From the NCBI RefSeq assembly GCF_033958435.1, contig NC_134138.1, positions 184,072,798-184,136,797 of the forward strand: a stretch of 64,000 bases of DNA, read 5' to 3'. This document shows, in pieces, positions 1-11,678 of this stretch. Position numbers and translations under genes: made by a program. The notes below the pieces were generated by a model. The model was not told where the DNA came from, ran no database searches, and saw only the letters and a program-made list of their open reading frames with translations. The DNA is from Carettochelys insculpta (taxonomy: Eukaryota; Chordata; Testudines; Carettochelyidae). The stretch's first letter is position 1. Each line of letters begins with the position of its first letter.

Positions 1-474
1 TGTACTCTTGCATCCAAAAACAGTACAAATATGCTCCTCAATGATGTCCCAGCTAACAGAGGCAAGGGTAAGATGAATCTGAGGCAGCGATCTGGGTCAT
101 AGGATCATTGCCCTCTTCAGGCTGACCTCAGATTAAAACATAAAACCAACCCTGTTGCTAAAGCGTTCCTAAGTAACAGCCTCTTTCTCATGGCCAATTT
201 TCAGCTTATGCAACCTGAAAATTTATGCCCGCTGCTCATAGCATGATGATAGGCATTTTAGGAATATTTTATGTAATATAATCTGAGGTAAAATTTTCTA
301 AACCACCCAAATGACTTAGGAGTCTAAATTCAATTTACTTTTAGTTCTTACAGTGGGACTTGAACTGCAAAGTCACTTTTGAAAATGTTACCCTGAGTCT
401 TCTCAGCATTTGGCAAACTGTAGATCCAGATTTCCATATAAAAACACCACCAGTCTCTCAGCTTCCAAATTTAC

Positions 475-596
475 CTAAGGGTGCCTTTGAGCTGGCCACA
501 GGTCATCATCATCTCAGCACCCTGTGTGTAACCTTGATTGAAACCCTGCTGGAGCGAAAGCTCTTTCCCAGCCTCAACACCGTCTCTGTAACCTTC
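475..596 (-). CDS. YAE1: YAE1 coding exon 2, deca-GX3 region
   Basis: This 122-base exon encodes EGYRDGVEAGKELSLQQGFN followed by QGYTQGAEMMMTCGQLKGTL and two bases of the next codon. The glycines recur every four residues (G-x3-G), the deca-GX3 signature of the Yae1/Lto1 family, which mediates pairing with LTO1. On the minus strand the exon follows a TTGCTTACAG acceptor and ends AG before a GTAAAT donor at 474-471, so the next intron begins after two bases of a codon. Exon 1 ends in phase 0 and this exon starts in phase 0. The remaining C-terminal exon must lie left of base 1, so the gene is incomplete here. There is no sign of a pseudogene: both exons are intact and spliced. Confidence 0.92.
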
Positions 597-1525
597 CTGT
601 AAGCAATATGAAAGGATACTGATCTCAATAATCGAGCTACAAAACAGAGATTTTACAAGAAATAATACAAGTCTATACAAATAATTTCATTATCAGTTTC
701 TTGAAATGTGGCTTTCTAATTTGGCTGCTATGTGCATGTGAAATGTGCATACTGTAAAATAAGTCATCTTGGTGTTTTATAAGCATGGTCATTTTGACTT
801 TCTTTTTCACAGCTGTACACAGGGAGGTCAGAAAATTACTAACTATAACTACTAATATCCTATGTCCATAGTAACATTTCTAGAACAACAATTCCCATCC
901 TCTTCCATACTGCAACCACCAGTTTCAACAGTAAAAAAGTTGCAGAACCCCTCTTCTATCTAGCCACAAAAAAGGGACAGTAGCCACCACCCGCAGGCTG
1001 AGAAGCTATGGATGAAAATATAGAACCTGCTCTCTGAGACATACCATTACATGCTCAAGAAACCTCTGGAGCATTCTGAAACAGCAGAATAAAGTTTCCT
1101 TGAAGCAGCCAAAACCAAATGCCTTTTTCAAAGAACAAGGCTGTGTCTCAGAAGTATCCAATAGAAATTCAGAGATCATTACAGCTGTGGCTGCTGTCTT
1201 TCCATATTTGCCACATTATTCACACTCCCAGCTCATCACCCCTGCTCTAAATAAATGCCCTTCCCCTACCCCACAGCCAGGCACCCATAGCCCCCGCCCC
1301 ATTCTAATTTAATGCTGGTGACTCACCCGAGCCCTTCTGCACTTCTCCCGCTTGGGGTGGGGTGCATGGGCGGAGCAGGCAGACAGCACTCCCTGTGTGA
1401 AGTTCTCAGGAGGAGTCACATTGCAAGGCTCCAAGAACCACATGTGGCTCAAGAACCAGAGCTTGGCCACCCCTGTATTTGCCACAACACAGTGTCCTAT
1501 TTACCTCATGTGGCTCTGTCTAGTC

Positions 1526-1650
1526 CGGTGGATTTCAACCTTTTTCCATTCATGGATCTCTAAAAAAATTTCAAATTTTAGCCTTTGGAAATTTTAGACA
1601 CAGTCTGCAGAAACTCCCAGGGTCTGTGGATCTCAGGTTGAAAACTACTG
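1526..1650. mobile_element. short hAT-type non-autonomous element
   Basis: The ends are inverted copies: CGGTGGATTTCAACC on the left and GGTTGAAAACTACTG on the right, close to the CAGTGGTTTTCAACC ends of many vertebrate hAT elements. The interior contains paired CTGTGGATCTC and ATGGATCTC segments. The 8-bp target duplication expected for hAT is too diverged to read, so this is an old copy. Confidence 0.55.
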
Positions 1651-2295
1651 CTTGACAATAAAAATTATCCCTACCAACAGCCCAGATCATAGCTTCCCCT
1701 CTCCACCCCAGCTATTTTGATCAGCTGTAGATCACCCAAGAGCAAGAGTTTAATGATCCCAGCAGGATGACTCATAGTAATGCTACATTTATTAAGAGCT
1801 TGAGCCTGTGCCCATTAAAGTAAATGGTATGAGATCATATCCCAAGAGTCTAATACCACTTGAAGTCAGAGTTTTGCCCTTTGTATCCACCCTGTAGGAT
1901 TTTAAAGTTTCTTTGTTAAAATGAGCCTTCATACAAATACTTTTCACGTTATTTTCAGTTCTCTAGGAAGACAAATTGGAGGAATTACTATACATTTGTT
2001 ACTATAGGACTACAACAAACTACTGATTTAATCTGGACCTGCCTTTGATTTGAGTGGTAATTTCAACTATTTTTAAAAATGCTAAAATATGGCTCAGACA
2101 TCTTCACTGGCCTTCTTTAATTCTCTCACAAAATTGACAAACAGCTCTCCTATCATGATACAATTAGGAGGACTCTAGAATTTGTTTTGCTTAAATTCCA
2201 CCTCTTTCCAGCCAGATGAACCAGATACCTGATAACATATGGTATTTATATAGACACTTGGCATGTTCAGTGTAAAATACCAACTCATTAATATT

Positions 2296-2395
2296 CATAA
2301 CATACTTGGGAGATACATATTTCATCATTTTACAGCTGGAACAGATATGCTCAAAGCCACAGCTCAGTGGCAAAACTGAGATTAGAATTCAGAAT
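2296..2395 (-). repeat. MIR-like SINE fragment
   Basis: CATTTTACAGCTGGAACAG followed by a region like the MIR core (ACAGCTCAGTGGCAAAACTG, AGATTAGAATTC) matches the reverse complement of the MIR consensus. It is old and diverged. Confidence 0.45.
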
Positions 2396-2870
2396 ATTCT
2401 TTCAGCTAACCCCACCTTCCACTTCTGTCTTTTTAAAAGAGAGACCACAGAACAGGCTAGGGACTGTTTTTCTACCCCTATAGTTTTCATCAACAAAATG
2501 AACAGCTGTATGACTAAATTTGCATATTTTTGCTCTGAGGATCGAACCTCCTATTAAGGTTTCACAAATTTATACACAGTAGTTGGCGGAGTTACCTATA
2601 TAAATCCACTAAGCCCATAGAGCAGATGAGATGTGCAGCTACATGTAGCTACATTTTCTCAATTTTCAGATTCTCTGCACCTAAAAGTCTCCAGTGTGTT
2701 CTGGCTAATCATACATGTACTTTACAACTTGATCAGTTACAGAATAAATTGATCCACAGTAAATGTTAAAACAGCAATCTCCTCTTAAATCACTTAAGCA
2801 GGTGTCAGTGTATGTATTAAAGAAAATGGCCAAAAGGGTCTAAAAATAAAGCAATGGTTATAAAAATTAC

Positions 2871-2987
2871 TTTGACTCTTTTCTCCATGGTGCTTTTCCA
2901 TTCCTTCTGTACTAGATGCAGTTCATCAGCATCTTCATCAAACACATCCTCACTAGGCCGGCTGACTGCAGCTTGCACCCACGACAT
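2871..2987 (-). CDS. YAE1: YAE1 coding exon 1 (Yae1 domain-containing protein 1), N-terminus
   Basis: This exon encodes 39 residues beginning MSWVQAAVSRPSEDVFDEDA and ending in KRVK. It matches the start of vertebrate YAE1, whose acidic DVFDE..DE segment and following KEW are recognisable. YAE1 is a small cytosolic protein that, with LTO1, links the cytosolic iron-sulfur targeting complex to the ribosome-recycling ATPase ABCE1. The exon ends after a complete AAA codon and is followed on the minus strand by a GTAATT donor (GT at 2870-2869), so the intron is phase 0 and agrees with exon 2. The frame stays open 13 codons upstream to another ATG, but MSWV is the conserved start. An acceptor for an upstream non-coding exon is not obvious within 20 bases of the ATG; an AG slightly farther upstream is possible. 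Identification is by recognition of the family, not by a search. Confidence 0.9.
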
Positions 2988-4280
2988 TGCAGTAGTAACA
3001 AGGATTCCAGTATATGTAATAAACACTAGTAATGTGCAAATCTGAACAATTCTTCCTCCTGAGCATCAGGTTAAAGTGACAGGTAGCATGTATAAATTTT
3101 GGGGAAGAGTAACTTCGGTAATCAGAGATTCTTGTTTTATGTTTTTTATAAAGGAGCATGATGCAGTTTACTACCACAGCATACCTGTAGAGATAAACAA
3201 GTCAGACAGTCAAAGAAAAGCCATCTAGCAAGATCATAAATTCAGCCATCTCTTAATTTCTCTGTTCCAAATAATGGTGACACACAGAGATTAAATTTAT
3301 GACCCCAACCACTACTAGCATTCACTTAAAGAAGAGAAACAATTTTAGACCCTAGTCCTCCAAAATGTTACAATCTTACTTTTTGCATTATATTACATTC
3401 ACACTAAAAATAAATAAAAGGGGCAAGTTAAGCATGCATGTAATTCTTTGCAAAATTGGGTCCTCAGGTACTAATAAGGATTTTCATTCTCAATTCCAAG
3501 TCTCTTGATTATGCTAGAACTATTTTAGCAGCTTCTATGCCTCAGGCAGAAACACTGATTTACATTTTGAGTAAAAGGATTAGCTGATTCTACTTGTCGT
3601 TAGAGATTAAAAGACTACATGCATTGTTTATCTTTTGTGCATAATAAAGTACGAGAAAGAAAGGTATAATGTTTGCTTCACTGACTTGGCTGGATCTGTT
3701 CAATCCAAAAAATTCAGATACTCATAACACTTAATGAAAAATAGGTGGAGAGAATTACAGCAAAATCTGTTTTATAGACTACACATCCAATCAACAGCCT
3801 TTATCCTAAGCAACAACTTCTAGACTTTTTGCTCAATCTTTAAGAAGGGGAGAAAGCTCTGGGGGTTGACAGGTAAAACCAGGGATCCAAGAATCCTGGC
3901 TTTTGTTCAAAGTCACGTACATCTTCAAGATGTATCTGTATAACATGGATAATACACATATTGCCACCTTGCAGAACTGTTACCAAACTTAAGGTATTAA
4001 CGTTTGCATATCACTTTGAAATCACAGAATAAAAGGTGCAATGCGAGGATCAAATATTACGGTTTAATTAAATCCCTACCACTAAATAATCTGTTTTATT
4101 GGCCCTTTGAGTAGTTTAACAACAGCCCCCAAACTGGGAAAAATAGTGTAAAAAGCTGCAGGAACAGAAGGAATTTACGGCAGATAGGAATACAGAGATC
4201 AAAGGATTTGAACGGAAAGGAATGGCACAAAGCGGCTCCCTGGCTGAAATCTTGATGACTGCTCACATTCTTGGCCCCTG
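2988..4280. other. sequence between YAE1 ATG exon and CpG island
   Basis: AT-rich unique sequence, probably intron or 5' flank of YAE1. The only repeat I recognise is the MIR-like fragment at 3915-4025. Confidence 0.5.
3915..4025 (+). repeat. MIR-like SINE fragment, 3' half
   Basis: CTGTATAACATGGATAATAC, then a variable stretch and CATATCACTTTGAAATCAC resemble the MIR 3' half (CTGTAAAATGGGGATAATAA ... GCGCTTTGAA). It is strongly diverged. Confidence 0.35.
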
Positions 4281-5230
4281 GATAAGGACAGACACAGCAA
4301 TCCCAAGCCCCAGCCGTCCTCCTGGGACAGAGCAGTAAGGCCGGAACCAGGCGGGGCGCCTGAGATTTCTCTCCCTCCAGCCTCTACTCGCCCAACCTGC
4401 TACCGTCCACCCCATCGGCCCTTACCCGGCGCACGAGCTGTCCGGACAGAGCCAGCTGCCAGCTACCCTCCTCGCGCCACACAACCGCAACACGGCGCAG
4501 CCATTTTGACTAAGCGCACGCGACTCCCACTCCCCTTGGAAGCCACGTGGGAAGAGCAGCCATCTTTGCTAAGGGCGCCCTTACTTACCTCTCCCGCTCC
4601 CGGGCGAGAGGACTCAGGGAAACAGCGGCCATTTTAACAGAGGGCCTCCTGGCTTCAAAGCCGCTTGCGGCAACGTAAACGGGAGGGGGTGGCCATCTTT
4701 AGTAAGGGCAAAGTACAGCGCTTAAAATCACGGGTATGGCTTCAGTTTCCGGTCAGGGCCGGGGCGGGGAGCGGTCGGGGCTGCGGTAGCCCTCCCAGTT
4801 CCTGCGGGCTTGGCGGGTGCCGGCAGCTTGTTGAGCTGCTGCGGCTGTGTGTGTGGGCAACTAGCCAGCCAGGAGACAGCCGCCGCCCCCGCCCCCACAG
4901 GCGTGTCCAGCGCTTGTTCTCTTGGGGCTGCAGGTGTCTAGTGTTCGGTGACGCCCTGGCTGGGGCGAAGTCCTGTCCCTGCCTGCCTTGTGCGGCCCCA
5001 GCGTGTGTGCTTGGGCTCAGGGCGGGGGATGAGGGGTTGGGAGCAGTGTGGGGTGGAATAAAAATGTTGCTGAGTGCACTGCCATAGAAACACAGGTGCT
5101 GGCCGTGGGCGCTCTGCCAACCAGCTGGGCCGCATGGGTGCCTGCCCACGTGCTCAGCTTACAGGGGATGCTGGTTTGGAGTGTGGGAAGGACTAACGGC
5201 TTGGGCCAGGCATAGGAAGAGGTGAGGGCT
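4280..5230. promoter_or_regulatory. YAE1: CpG island, probable YAE1 promoter (possibly bidirectional)
   Basis: This is the only long stretch of host-like CpG- and GC-rich unique sequence in the window. It contains ETS-like TTTCCGG near 4747, an E-box CACGTG near 4543 and GC boxes near 4760-4800. On the minus strand there are strong splice donors: exon AG then GTAAGTAAGG with the exon ending at 4589, and a second, CCGG then GTAAGG, with the exon ending at 4426. These point to a YAE1 5' non-coding exon transcribed leftward. A plus-strand AG then GTGAGG near 5220 could be the donor of a divergent non-coding transcript. A long plus-strand reading frame at 4665-5087 is probably a by-product of high GC content. 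Confidence 0.75.
4497..4701 (-). promoter_or_regulatory. four spaced YY1-type motifs
   Basis: GCAGCCATTTT (4497), GCAGCCATCTT (4556), GCGGCCATTTT (4625) and GTGGCCATCTT (4689) are each the reverse complement of the YY1 motif AAnATGGCnGC; the last has one mismatch. The CCAT cores are 59, 69 and 64 bases apart. All four have the canonical orientation on the minus strand, the YAE1 direction. Each is followed by a related ACTAAG/GCTAAG/AACAGAG/AGTAAG block, so the units look like a decayed tandem repeat. Confidence 0.6.
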
Positions 5231-6125
5231 GTGCCGGGGGGCGGGGGCATGGGCTCTGGACTGGGGACATGGCACTCAAACAGTGGAAGGAAAAATATCC
5301 ACGTATGGATGGAAAAGATGAGAGGGGAAAGATTAGAGCTTCATCTGCAATATTCACCTTCCACGCTGGGAGGAGGAGAAGGCAGTGAAGATGCATCTTG
5401 CTTGTGTTGATCTTCAGGCACTTCACTGCCCCTCTCTGCTAGCCATCTTGTTAGCCATTTGCCAGCAACAACTGCCTGCTCACCACTCCTGTTGTCTGCT
5501 CCTGCTGGATACCTGTTGGCTGCACCTCTCCACTAGCTGCCCTGCTGGCTGCTTATTGCACTTCTCCACCTGACCAGCCATTCATTCTATGGCCAGCTGT
5601 CAGCCACCTTCTGCTGCCATCTGTCACTCTATTGTGACTTCTGCAGATCTTATCCCAGCGATTTTTAGCTCTCAGCAGCCTGAGCAGAGACCTTGTATTG
5701 CCACAAATTATTTCAGCTCTCAGTGATTGTCAACTCTGGGCAGAAACAAAGTCCCATCACAAGTGATTCTTAGCTTTGGTTAAACATTTAAAAGCACAAA
5801 CAAACTCCTATTTATTCTTTCTTTGAACAGTAGGAAGGAACAGGTTAACCTAGAATGGCAAGAGCCTGTGGGATGGGTTTGTAACCTTATAGCTAGGTCA
5901 CTTCTCTTCCCCTCAACTTACTTTCAAATGGCTGTGGCATTTGAGCCCTCTGCTTAATGAGGTCCTTTCAGCTGAGAGTGACCCCCTCATTTGAGACAGT
6001 TTAAGCACAGTCTTGTTTGTTGTATTCCTACAACTGTGTCAACAACATAGGTAATATTATTTCACTACCTCTGCAGTCAGTACTAAAGTGATTTGTAACC
6101 CAACACAAGCTAAGTAAATTGGATA
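5231..6125. other. no gene seen
   Basis: Unique sequence with a CTG/CAGC-rich patch at 5400-5660. Nothing coding or recognisable as a repeat. Confidence 0.4.
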
Positions 6126-6215
6126 AAGTGGGTCTTACCCCACTAAACTTGTTAGTTTTTAAGGTGCTATAGGACTGCTTTTTTTTTTTTTTTTTTTTTT
6201 TTGTGAGGCTACAGT
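6126..6215 (+). mobile_element. Penelope-like element 3' tail fragment
   Basis: AAGTGGGTCTTACCCCACTA, then TTGTTAGTTTTTAAGGTGCT and ATAGGACTGC before a run of T match the 3' end seen in the better copies at 19.6, 31.7 and 40.1 kb (GTGGGTCTGTCCCAC ... GTTAGTCTTTAAAGTGCTAC). The coding part is absent. Confidence 0.6.
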
Positions 6216-6509
6216 TGGTTATTTTGAGTAGGACAATTCAACCTGCTGGATATCTAGGTAGAATAAATGCATTCATGCCAACACAGTCTGCTCCAGAAGT
6301 CGCCTCCCCTCACCCACATCCAATTAATTCTCACTGCCAATTCATTCTGTTCATTTAGGCCCTCACATCAATAAAGGAATGACTAAAACATGATTTCTTT
6401 TACATTGGCTTTTAAGCCTTCATTGTGCACTTGGATCACACTTTCTAAGTTCTTCCATAACCATGAGGGCTAGAAACACCAAAAAAACCACAACCAAGTA
6501 TTGTGCAAC

Positions 6510-6927
6510 TAGGGTTGCCACTCATCCAGATTTTACCTGGACAGTCTGGTTTTTGGCTTCTGTGTCTGCATGCCTCAGGATTGCCAGATGCCTGGTTTTT
6601 GACAGGAAAATCCCATTGAAAAGGGTCTTGGCAATGTCTAGTCAGATGTACTGGTTGGCCACCAAAAGTCTGGTTACTGCAGTGCTGTGGGAGGTGACAG
6701 GTCACTAATGTGTGCCAGCTCCTGCTTCCATTGGGCTGCCTCCTACCTGCAGGCAGGTTCCTTGTCAGGCTTCAGTAGCTCCAGTCTCAGCCACAGAGCA
6801 GACAGAAGCCAGGTGTGTATGGTGGGAGGAAGGAAAGGGAGGATGGAAAAGGGATGGCCTGGGAGGAAGAGAAAGGGCAGGGGGTTGGTGCCTGGGAATC
6901 TGCTTTTTTAGAAAGATGGCAATCCTC
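6510..6927. mobile_element. possible hAT-like element with TAGGGTTGCCA ends
   Basis: The left end TAGGGTTGCCACTCATCCAG has an approximate inverse at the right end (AAAGATGGCAATCCTC). It resembles the TAGGG-type ends of the hAT copies at 9633 and 20366. The 8-bp duplication cannot be confirmed. Confidence 0.35.
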
Positions 6928-9632
6928 CATGAGGTATGTGCTAAAATTCACAAGAGGTGGCAACGCTGATATTTATGTCCTGTTTCTAGATTGCAAACTT
7001 CTTAGGGGTATTTTTTTGAAGAGAGGTCTTCAGTTTCCCGCTGCGGTGACTCTGCAAAGAGCCACAGTGAGGGGAAACTGATGAAATTTCATGGCACACT
7101 TGGACAGTTCTCATGGCACCCTGCCATAGACAACAAACAGGTTTTGCTTTTGCTGAGTTCTAAATGTGAATGGATAAGCATGAAAACATTTCTCTCTCAC
7201 TCATTGTCCCGTCTTGCTTTGAGCTTCCCAAGCGAAACCAGCCTCACAGCTTGAAAAAACTCGATTTTGAACTAGTATGTGTTCAACAGAGCAGCTGATA
7301 TAGTTTATTAATATTGACTCATTTTTGTCTTACTCAGTCAAATTCCTCGATTTGCTTCTAAAATAACTGGGTTTTGCTCAGCCCGTAGAAACTTTTCATG
7401 TTCAGTCCGGAACTTTTATTAGCTTATATTATTAAATATACTTCTGCCAGTATTCCTGACTGTCTACAAGGATAAAAACAGAAATCTTATCACAGTGAAA
7501 ACTGTTGATCATGAAATTACATTACATGAATAGGAAAATATCACATCAATAATGACAGAATATTTATTGCAATATGATAAACAGTAACATCATGATTGTT
7601 TACTTTTGCAATTTTGTGGGTATTGTTTTAACACTGGCAATGCCTCTCACTATTTCTCAAGTCTCCAAAACACTAAAAAGACCATATATTGGTGGCTTAG
7701 AGATATTTTTCAGTTTGGAGCTATTGTCTGTCTCTTTATTCACGTTTCTTGAAATGTGCCTTACTTTGTTTACACAATAATTGATCTGGATGTGCAAATT
7801 ATTATTGGTAAGTTTAATTGATCTGAAGAAACTGCTTTATTCCTGTAGTGATTTTCCCTGCAGAATGATATATTGGGTCAGATCTTGCTGACTTGATATC
7901 ACACAACTTGCTGTGCTTCACAGCAGAGAAATGGTAGCTATTTTTCCTTTGGCCCTTTGGAACACACATTGCGTTCTTATTTATTTTTTGTATAAAACCA
8001 GGCAAATGTTGAGAGAGATCACAAGGACAGCAATTGTATAATACTTGATGCACTTGACAACTGCATGGAACAGGGCTAGAAGGTACAGAAGATTAACAGT
8101 AGTATACACTGCTGTCCTTTCTAGCTGTATCTGTTAGAACAATTTGGAGAGGGGCAATAGACAGTTCCTGAGACAACTAGTTAGAATGGCACCACCTCTC
8201 TTCTGGAGTTCAATCCAAGTCTTGTAAGGTACTGAGGTCTTCATCCCTCCTCAACTGTCACTGAAGTCAGTAGGAGTTGAAGGAGTGCACTTACAAGATC
8301 AGGATTCTGCTGAGCTTAGGGAAAAAAATCAAATGTACCACAGTTCATGTCCTGAAGATTACTGACAAGCTAGGAAGAATTTAACCCCCAGTTATTTGTG
8401 CCTCGTCCCACAGAAACTATGTTCATATTTACACCCAGTTATCTGTGTATATTTAGCCAATTTCATTTTCCCAAAAGTCAAACAAAGCCTTCCTAGCTAC
8501 AGCACACAAGTACGATGTCTGTATTAGAGGGTTTTGTTGACAAAGCTGCACTGAACTTGGAGTGACAATAAGGGTAGACAGCCCTAGGCCCTGCACCTTC
8601 TGCCCTTGCCCCCAGCCCTTCTGGGGGTGTGGAACCTGGCCCCCTTCCACCTAGCCCCAGGCCTGTGGTGGCTGATGGCCCTGCTGGGAAGCAGGCTGGG
8701 GGCACAGGGCCTGAGTTGGTTGGAGGGTGCAGGAGCAGACTGGGGGGGAGAGGTTTGGGCGGAAGGGGGGTGCATGAGGGTGCTGGGGGGTGCTTATCTG
8801 CAGAGCTCCCCAGAGGTACAGGTGTTGCTGTGCCCCTTGTTGCGCCCAGGCAAAAGAAAATATTTACCATCTCTGACACGTATCCAGTCATTTGACAATG
8901 TCTGTTTTCCTGGATTACCTAGTTTAAGCATCAAATTCCAGTTCTCAAAGGAGGACACCTAAAGTTTATATGTCAAAATACTAAGTATATGCTCAGGTGC
9001 TTGTGTTTTATAGTTATTATTTTTACCCTGCTGCTTGTGTGCCTCTTATAGAGGCTCCAAAAATCAGGGGTATATTTCAAAGTCACGTCAACAAGGACTT
9101 CAGACTCTGTTATAAGGATTTCATACAATTCCATCCCTTAGAATCTTGTAAGTAATCTCTTGGATATCTTACAGGCTTTCTCTCATAAAGCTTTCAATTC
9201 AGAGTAGAGCAGGCTGTGTGTATGAAGCTGTCTGATTGAAATGCCAATAATCTACTTGTTTTTCTCTGAAATTTACAATCACAATAAAATAGATGCATTC
9301 CCCTGCATATCAAATTGCTATGAAGAGCAACCACTGAAACTCCTCACTGATTTTATGGACCTCCTTTAATTGACATCAGTATTCAATCCTTTCTATTTAC
9401 TGTCTTACTTCATTCATTGTCTCCCACTCCTGGATGTTCAGATTGAATTTGCTATATAGTAAATCCTACACTAATTTGGTACAAAATGGCCATTGCACAA
9501 AGTCATCAGTTATTCAAATAAAAAATTTTCCCTCCACTTTGTTTTTGGTATTATTTATATTTCCTCTCCTGCAACAAATCATGTATAGTGAGGGACAGTA
9601 TGATGTACTGCTTGTGACAGTGGGGTCAGATG
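6928..9632. other. mostly unique intergenic sequence
   Basis: No exon or RNA gene is seen. A GC-rich block at about 8580-8850 resembles internal filler of reptile DNA transposons but has no ends I can define. Confidence 0.4.
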
Positions 9633-10009
9633 TAGGGTGACCACCCATCCCATTTCTGGCAGGACAGCCCCATATTTTGGGTGCCAGGAAGATGTCCTGA
9701 TTTATTTATTTACTTATTATAAGGTGGTTGTATAACTTTCTGGATAACCATTCTCAGAGAGTAGTTATTAATGATTTGCAGCCACACTGGAAGGGCATAA
9801 CAAGTGGGGTTTTGTAGGGATCTGTTTTGGGACCAGTTCTATTCAATATTTTCATCAACGATTTAGATAGTGGCATAAAGAGTGTGTTTATTAAGTTTGC
9901 AGATGATACCAAGCTGGGAGGGGTTGCAACTGCTTTGAAGGATAGGCTCATAATTCAGAAATTATCTGAACTAACTGAAGAAAGGGTTTGAGGCAAACAG
10001 GATCAAGTT

Positions 10010-10710
10010 GGCTACGTCTACACGTGAAGCCTACATCAAAATAGCTTATTTACATCGAAATAGGCTATTTCGATGAGTAACGTCTACACGTCCTCCAGGG
10101 CTGGCAACGTCGATGTTCAACTTCGACGTTGCGCGGCACCACATCGAAATAGGCGCTGCGAGGGAACGTCTACATGCCAAAGTAGCACACATCGAAATAA
10201 GGGTGCCAGGCACAGCTGCAGACAGGGTCACAGGGCGGACTCAACAGCAAGCCGCTCTCTTAAAGGGCCCCTCCCAGACACAGTTGCACTAAACAACACA
10301 AAATACACAGAGCTGACAACTGGTTGCAGACCCTGTGCCTGCAGCATAGATCCCCAGCTGCCGCAGCAGCAGCCAGAAGCCCTGGGCTAAGGGCTGCTGC
10401 CCACGGTGACCATAGAGCCCCGCAGGGGCTCGAGAGAGAGCGTCTCTCAACCCCTCAGCTGATGGTCGCCATGGCGGACCCCACTATTTCGAAGTTGCGG
10501 GACGCGCAACGACTACACGGTCCCTACTTCGACGTTCAACGTCGAAGTAGGGCGCTATTCCTATCCCCTCATGGGGTTAGCGACTTCGACGTCTCGCCGC
10601 CTAACGTCGAAGTTAACTTCGAAATAGCGCCCGGCGCGTGTAGCCGTGACGGGCGCTATTTCGAAGTTAGTGCCGCTACTTCGAAGTAGCGTGCACGTGT
10701 AGACACGGCT
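10010..10710 (-). mobile_element. PIF/Harbinger deletion derivative (701 bp)
   Basis: The ends GGCTACGTCTACACGTG and CACGTGTAGACACGGCT are inverted repeats. The element is flanked by 3-bp GTT duplications (10007-10009, 10711-10713). The interior has many TTCGAA and TCGACGTT palindromic blocks. It is the same family as the copies at 35935 and 61055 but inserted in the opposite orientation and more diverged. Open frames inside it are not genes. Confidence 0.85.
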
Positions 10711-10770
10711 GTTTGGTATGAACAAATTCAAAGTACTCCACTTAGGAAGAGACAATCATCTTCATACATA

Positions 10771-11678
10771 GAATCATATAATCATAGGGCTGGAAGGGAC
10801 CTCAGGAGATCATCTAGTCCAGCCACCTGCTTGAAGCAGGATCAACCCCAACTAAGTAATTCCAGCCAGGACCTTGTCAAGCAGGGACTTAAAAACCTCT
10901 AGGGATGGAGAACACACTACCTCTCTAGGCAACGCATTCCAGTGCTTCACCACCCACTTGGTGAAGTAGTTTTTCCTAATATCCAACCTAGTCCTCTCCT
11001 TCTGTAACTTCAGACCATTGCTCCTTGTTCTGCCATCGGTCACCACTGAGAAGAGTTTCTCTTCATCCTCTTTAGAGCTCCCCTTCAGGAAGTTGAAAGG
11101 TGCTGTTAAATCATCCCTCCGTCTTCTCTTCTGTAAACTAAATAAGCTCAGATTCCTCAGCCTCTCTTCATAAGTCATGTGCTCAAACCTTTAATCATTT
11201 TTGTTACCCTCTGCTGAACCTGCTCCTTTTTATACTGGAGAGCCCAAAACTGGACACAATATTCCAGATGTGGCCTCACCAGTGCTGAATAGCAGGGAAC
11301 AACAACTTCTCTGGATCTGCTCGAAATGCTCCTTCTAATGCACCCTAATATACTGTTAGCCTCCTTGGCTACCAGGGCACACTGTTTACTCATATCCAGC
11401 CTTTCATCCACCATGACCCTTAGGTCCCTTTCTGCTGTACTGCTGCTTAGCCAATAAGTCCACAGCCTACAACAATGTTTGGGATTCTTCTGTCTCAAGT
11501 GCAGGATTCTACACTTCTCCTTGTTGAACTGCATCAGATTTCTTTTAGCCCAATCCTCCAATTTTATCCAGATCTCTCTGGATCCTATCTCTGCCCTCCA
11601 ATGTATCTACCTCTTCCCCTAGCTTAACTTCATCTGCAAACTTGCTGAGGGTGCAATCCAGTCCCTCATATACATATA
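10771..11678 (-). mobile_element. CR1 LINE, 3' part, inserted into another CR1
   Basis: On the minus strand this encodes LSKFADEVKLGEEVDTLEGR, then a segment with CALVAKEANSILGCIRRSIS and YSALVRPHLEYCVQFWALQY, then MTYEERLRNLSLFSLQKRRR and ALPREVVCSPSLEVFKSLLD: the C-terminal half of the CR1 reverse transcriptase protein in order, in three frames. The 3' end at 10771 is the reverse complement of the CR1 tail (GAATCATATAATCATAG). The CATACATA-like sequence on both sides suggests a short target duplication. It is better preserved than the CR1 it interrupts. Confidence 0.9.

Larger units (their letters stand above)
597..2870 (-). other. YAE1: YAE1 intron between coding exons 1 and 2
   Basis: The interval runs from a GTAATT donor to a TTGCTTACAG acceptor on the minus strand. 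It is mostly AT-rich unique sequence. It holds a short hAT-like element at 1526-1650, a MIR-like fragment near 2296-2395, and a C-rich patch near 1240-1360. No further exon is visible. Confidence 0.8.

Noticed and set aside
4665..5087. 140-residue plus-strand reading frame in the CpG island
   Set aside because: Composition is driven by GC-rich promoter sequence, the opposite strand is also open, and no family is recognised. A non-coding divergent transcript is possible but unproven.
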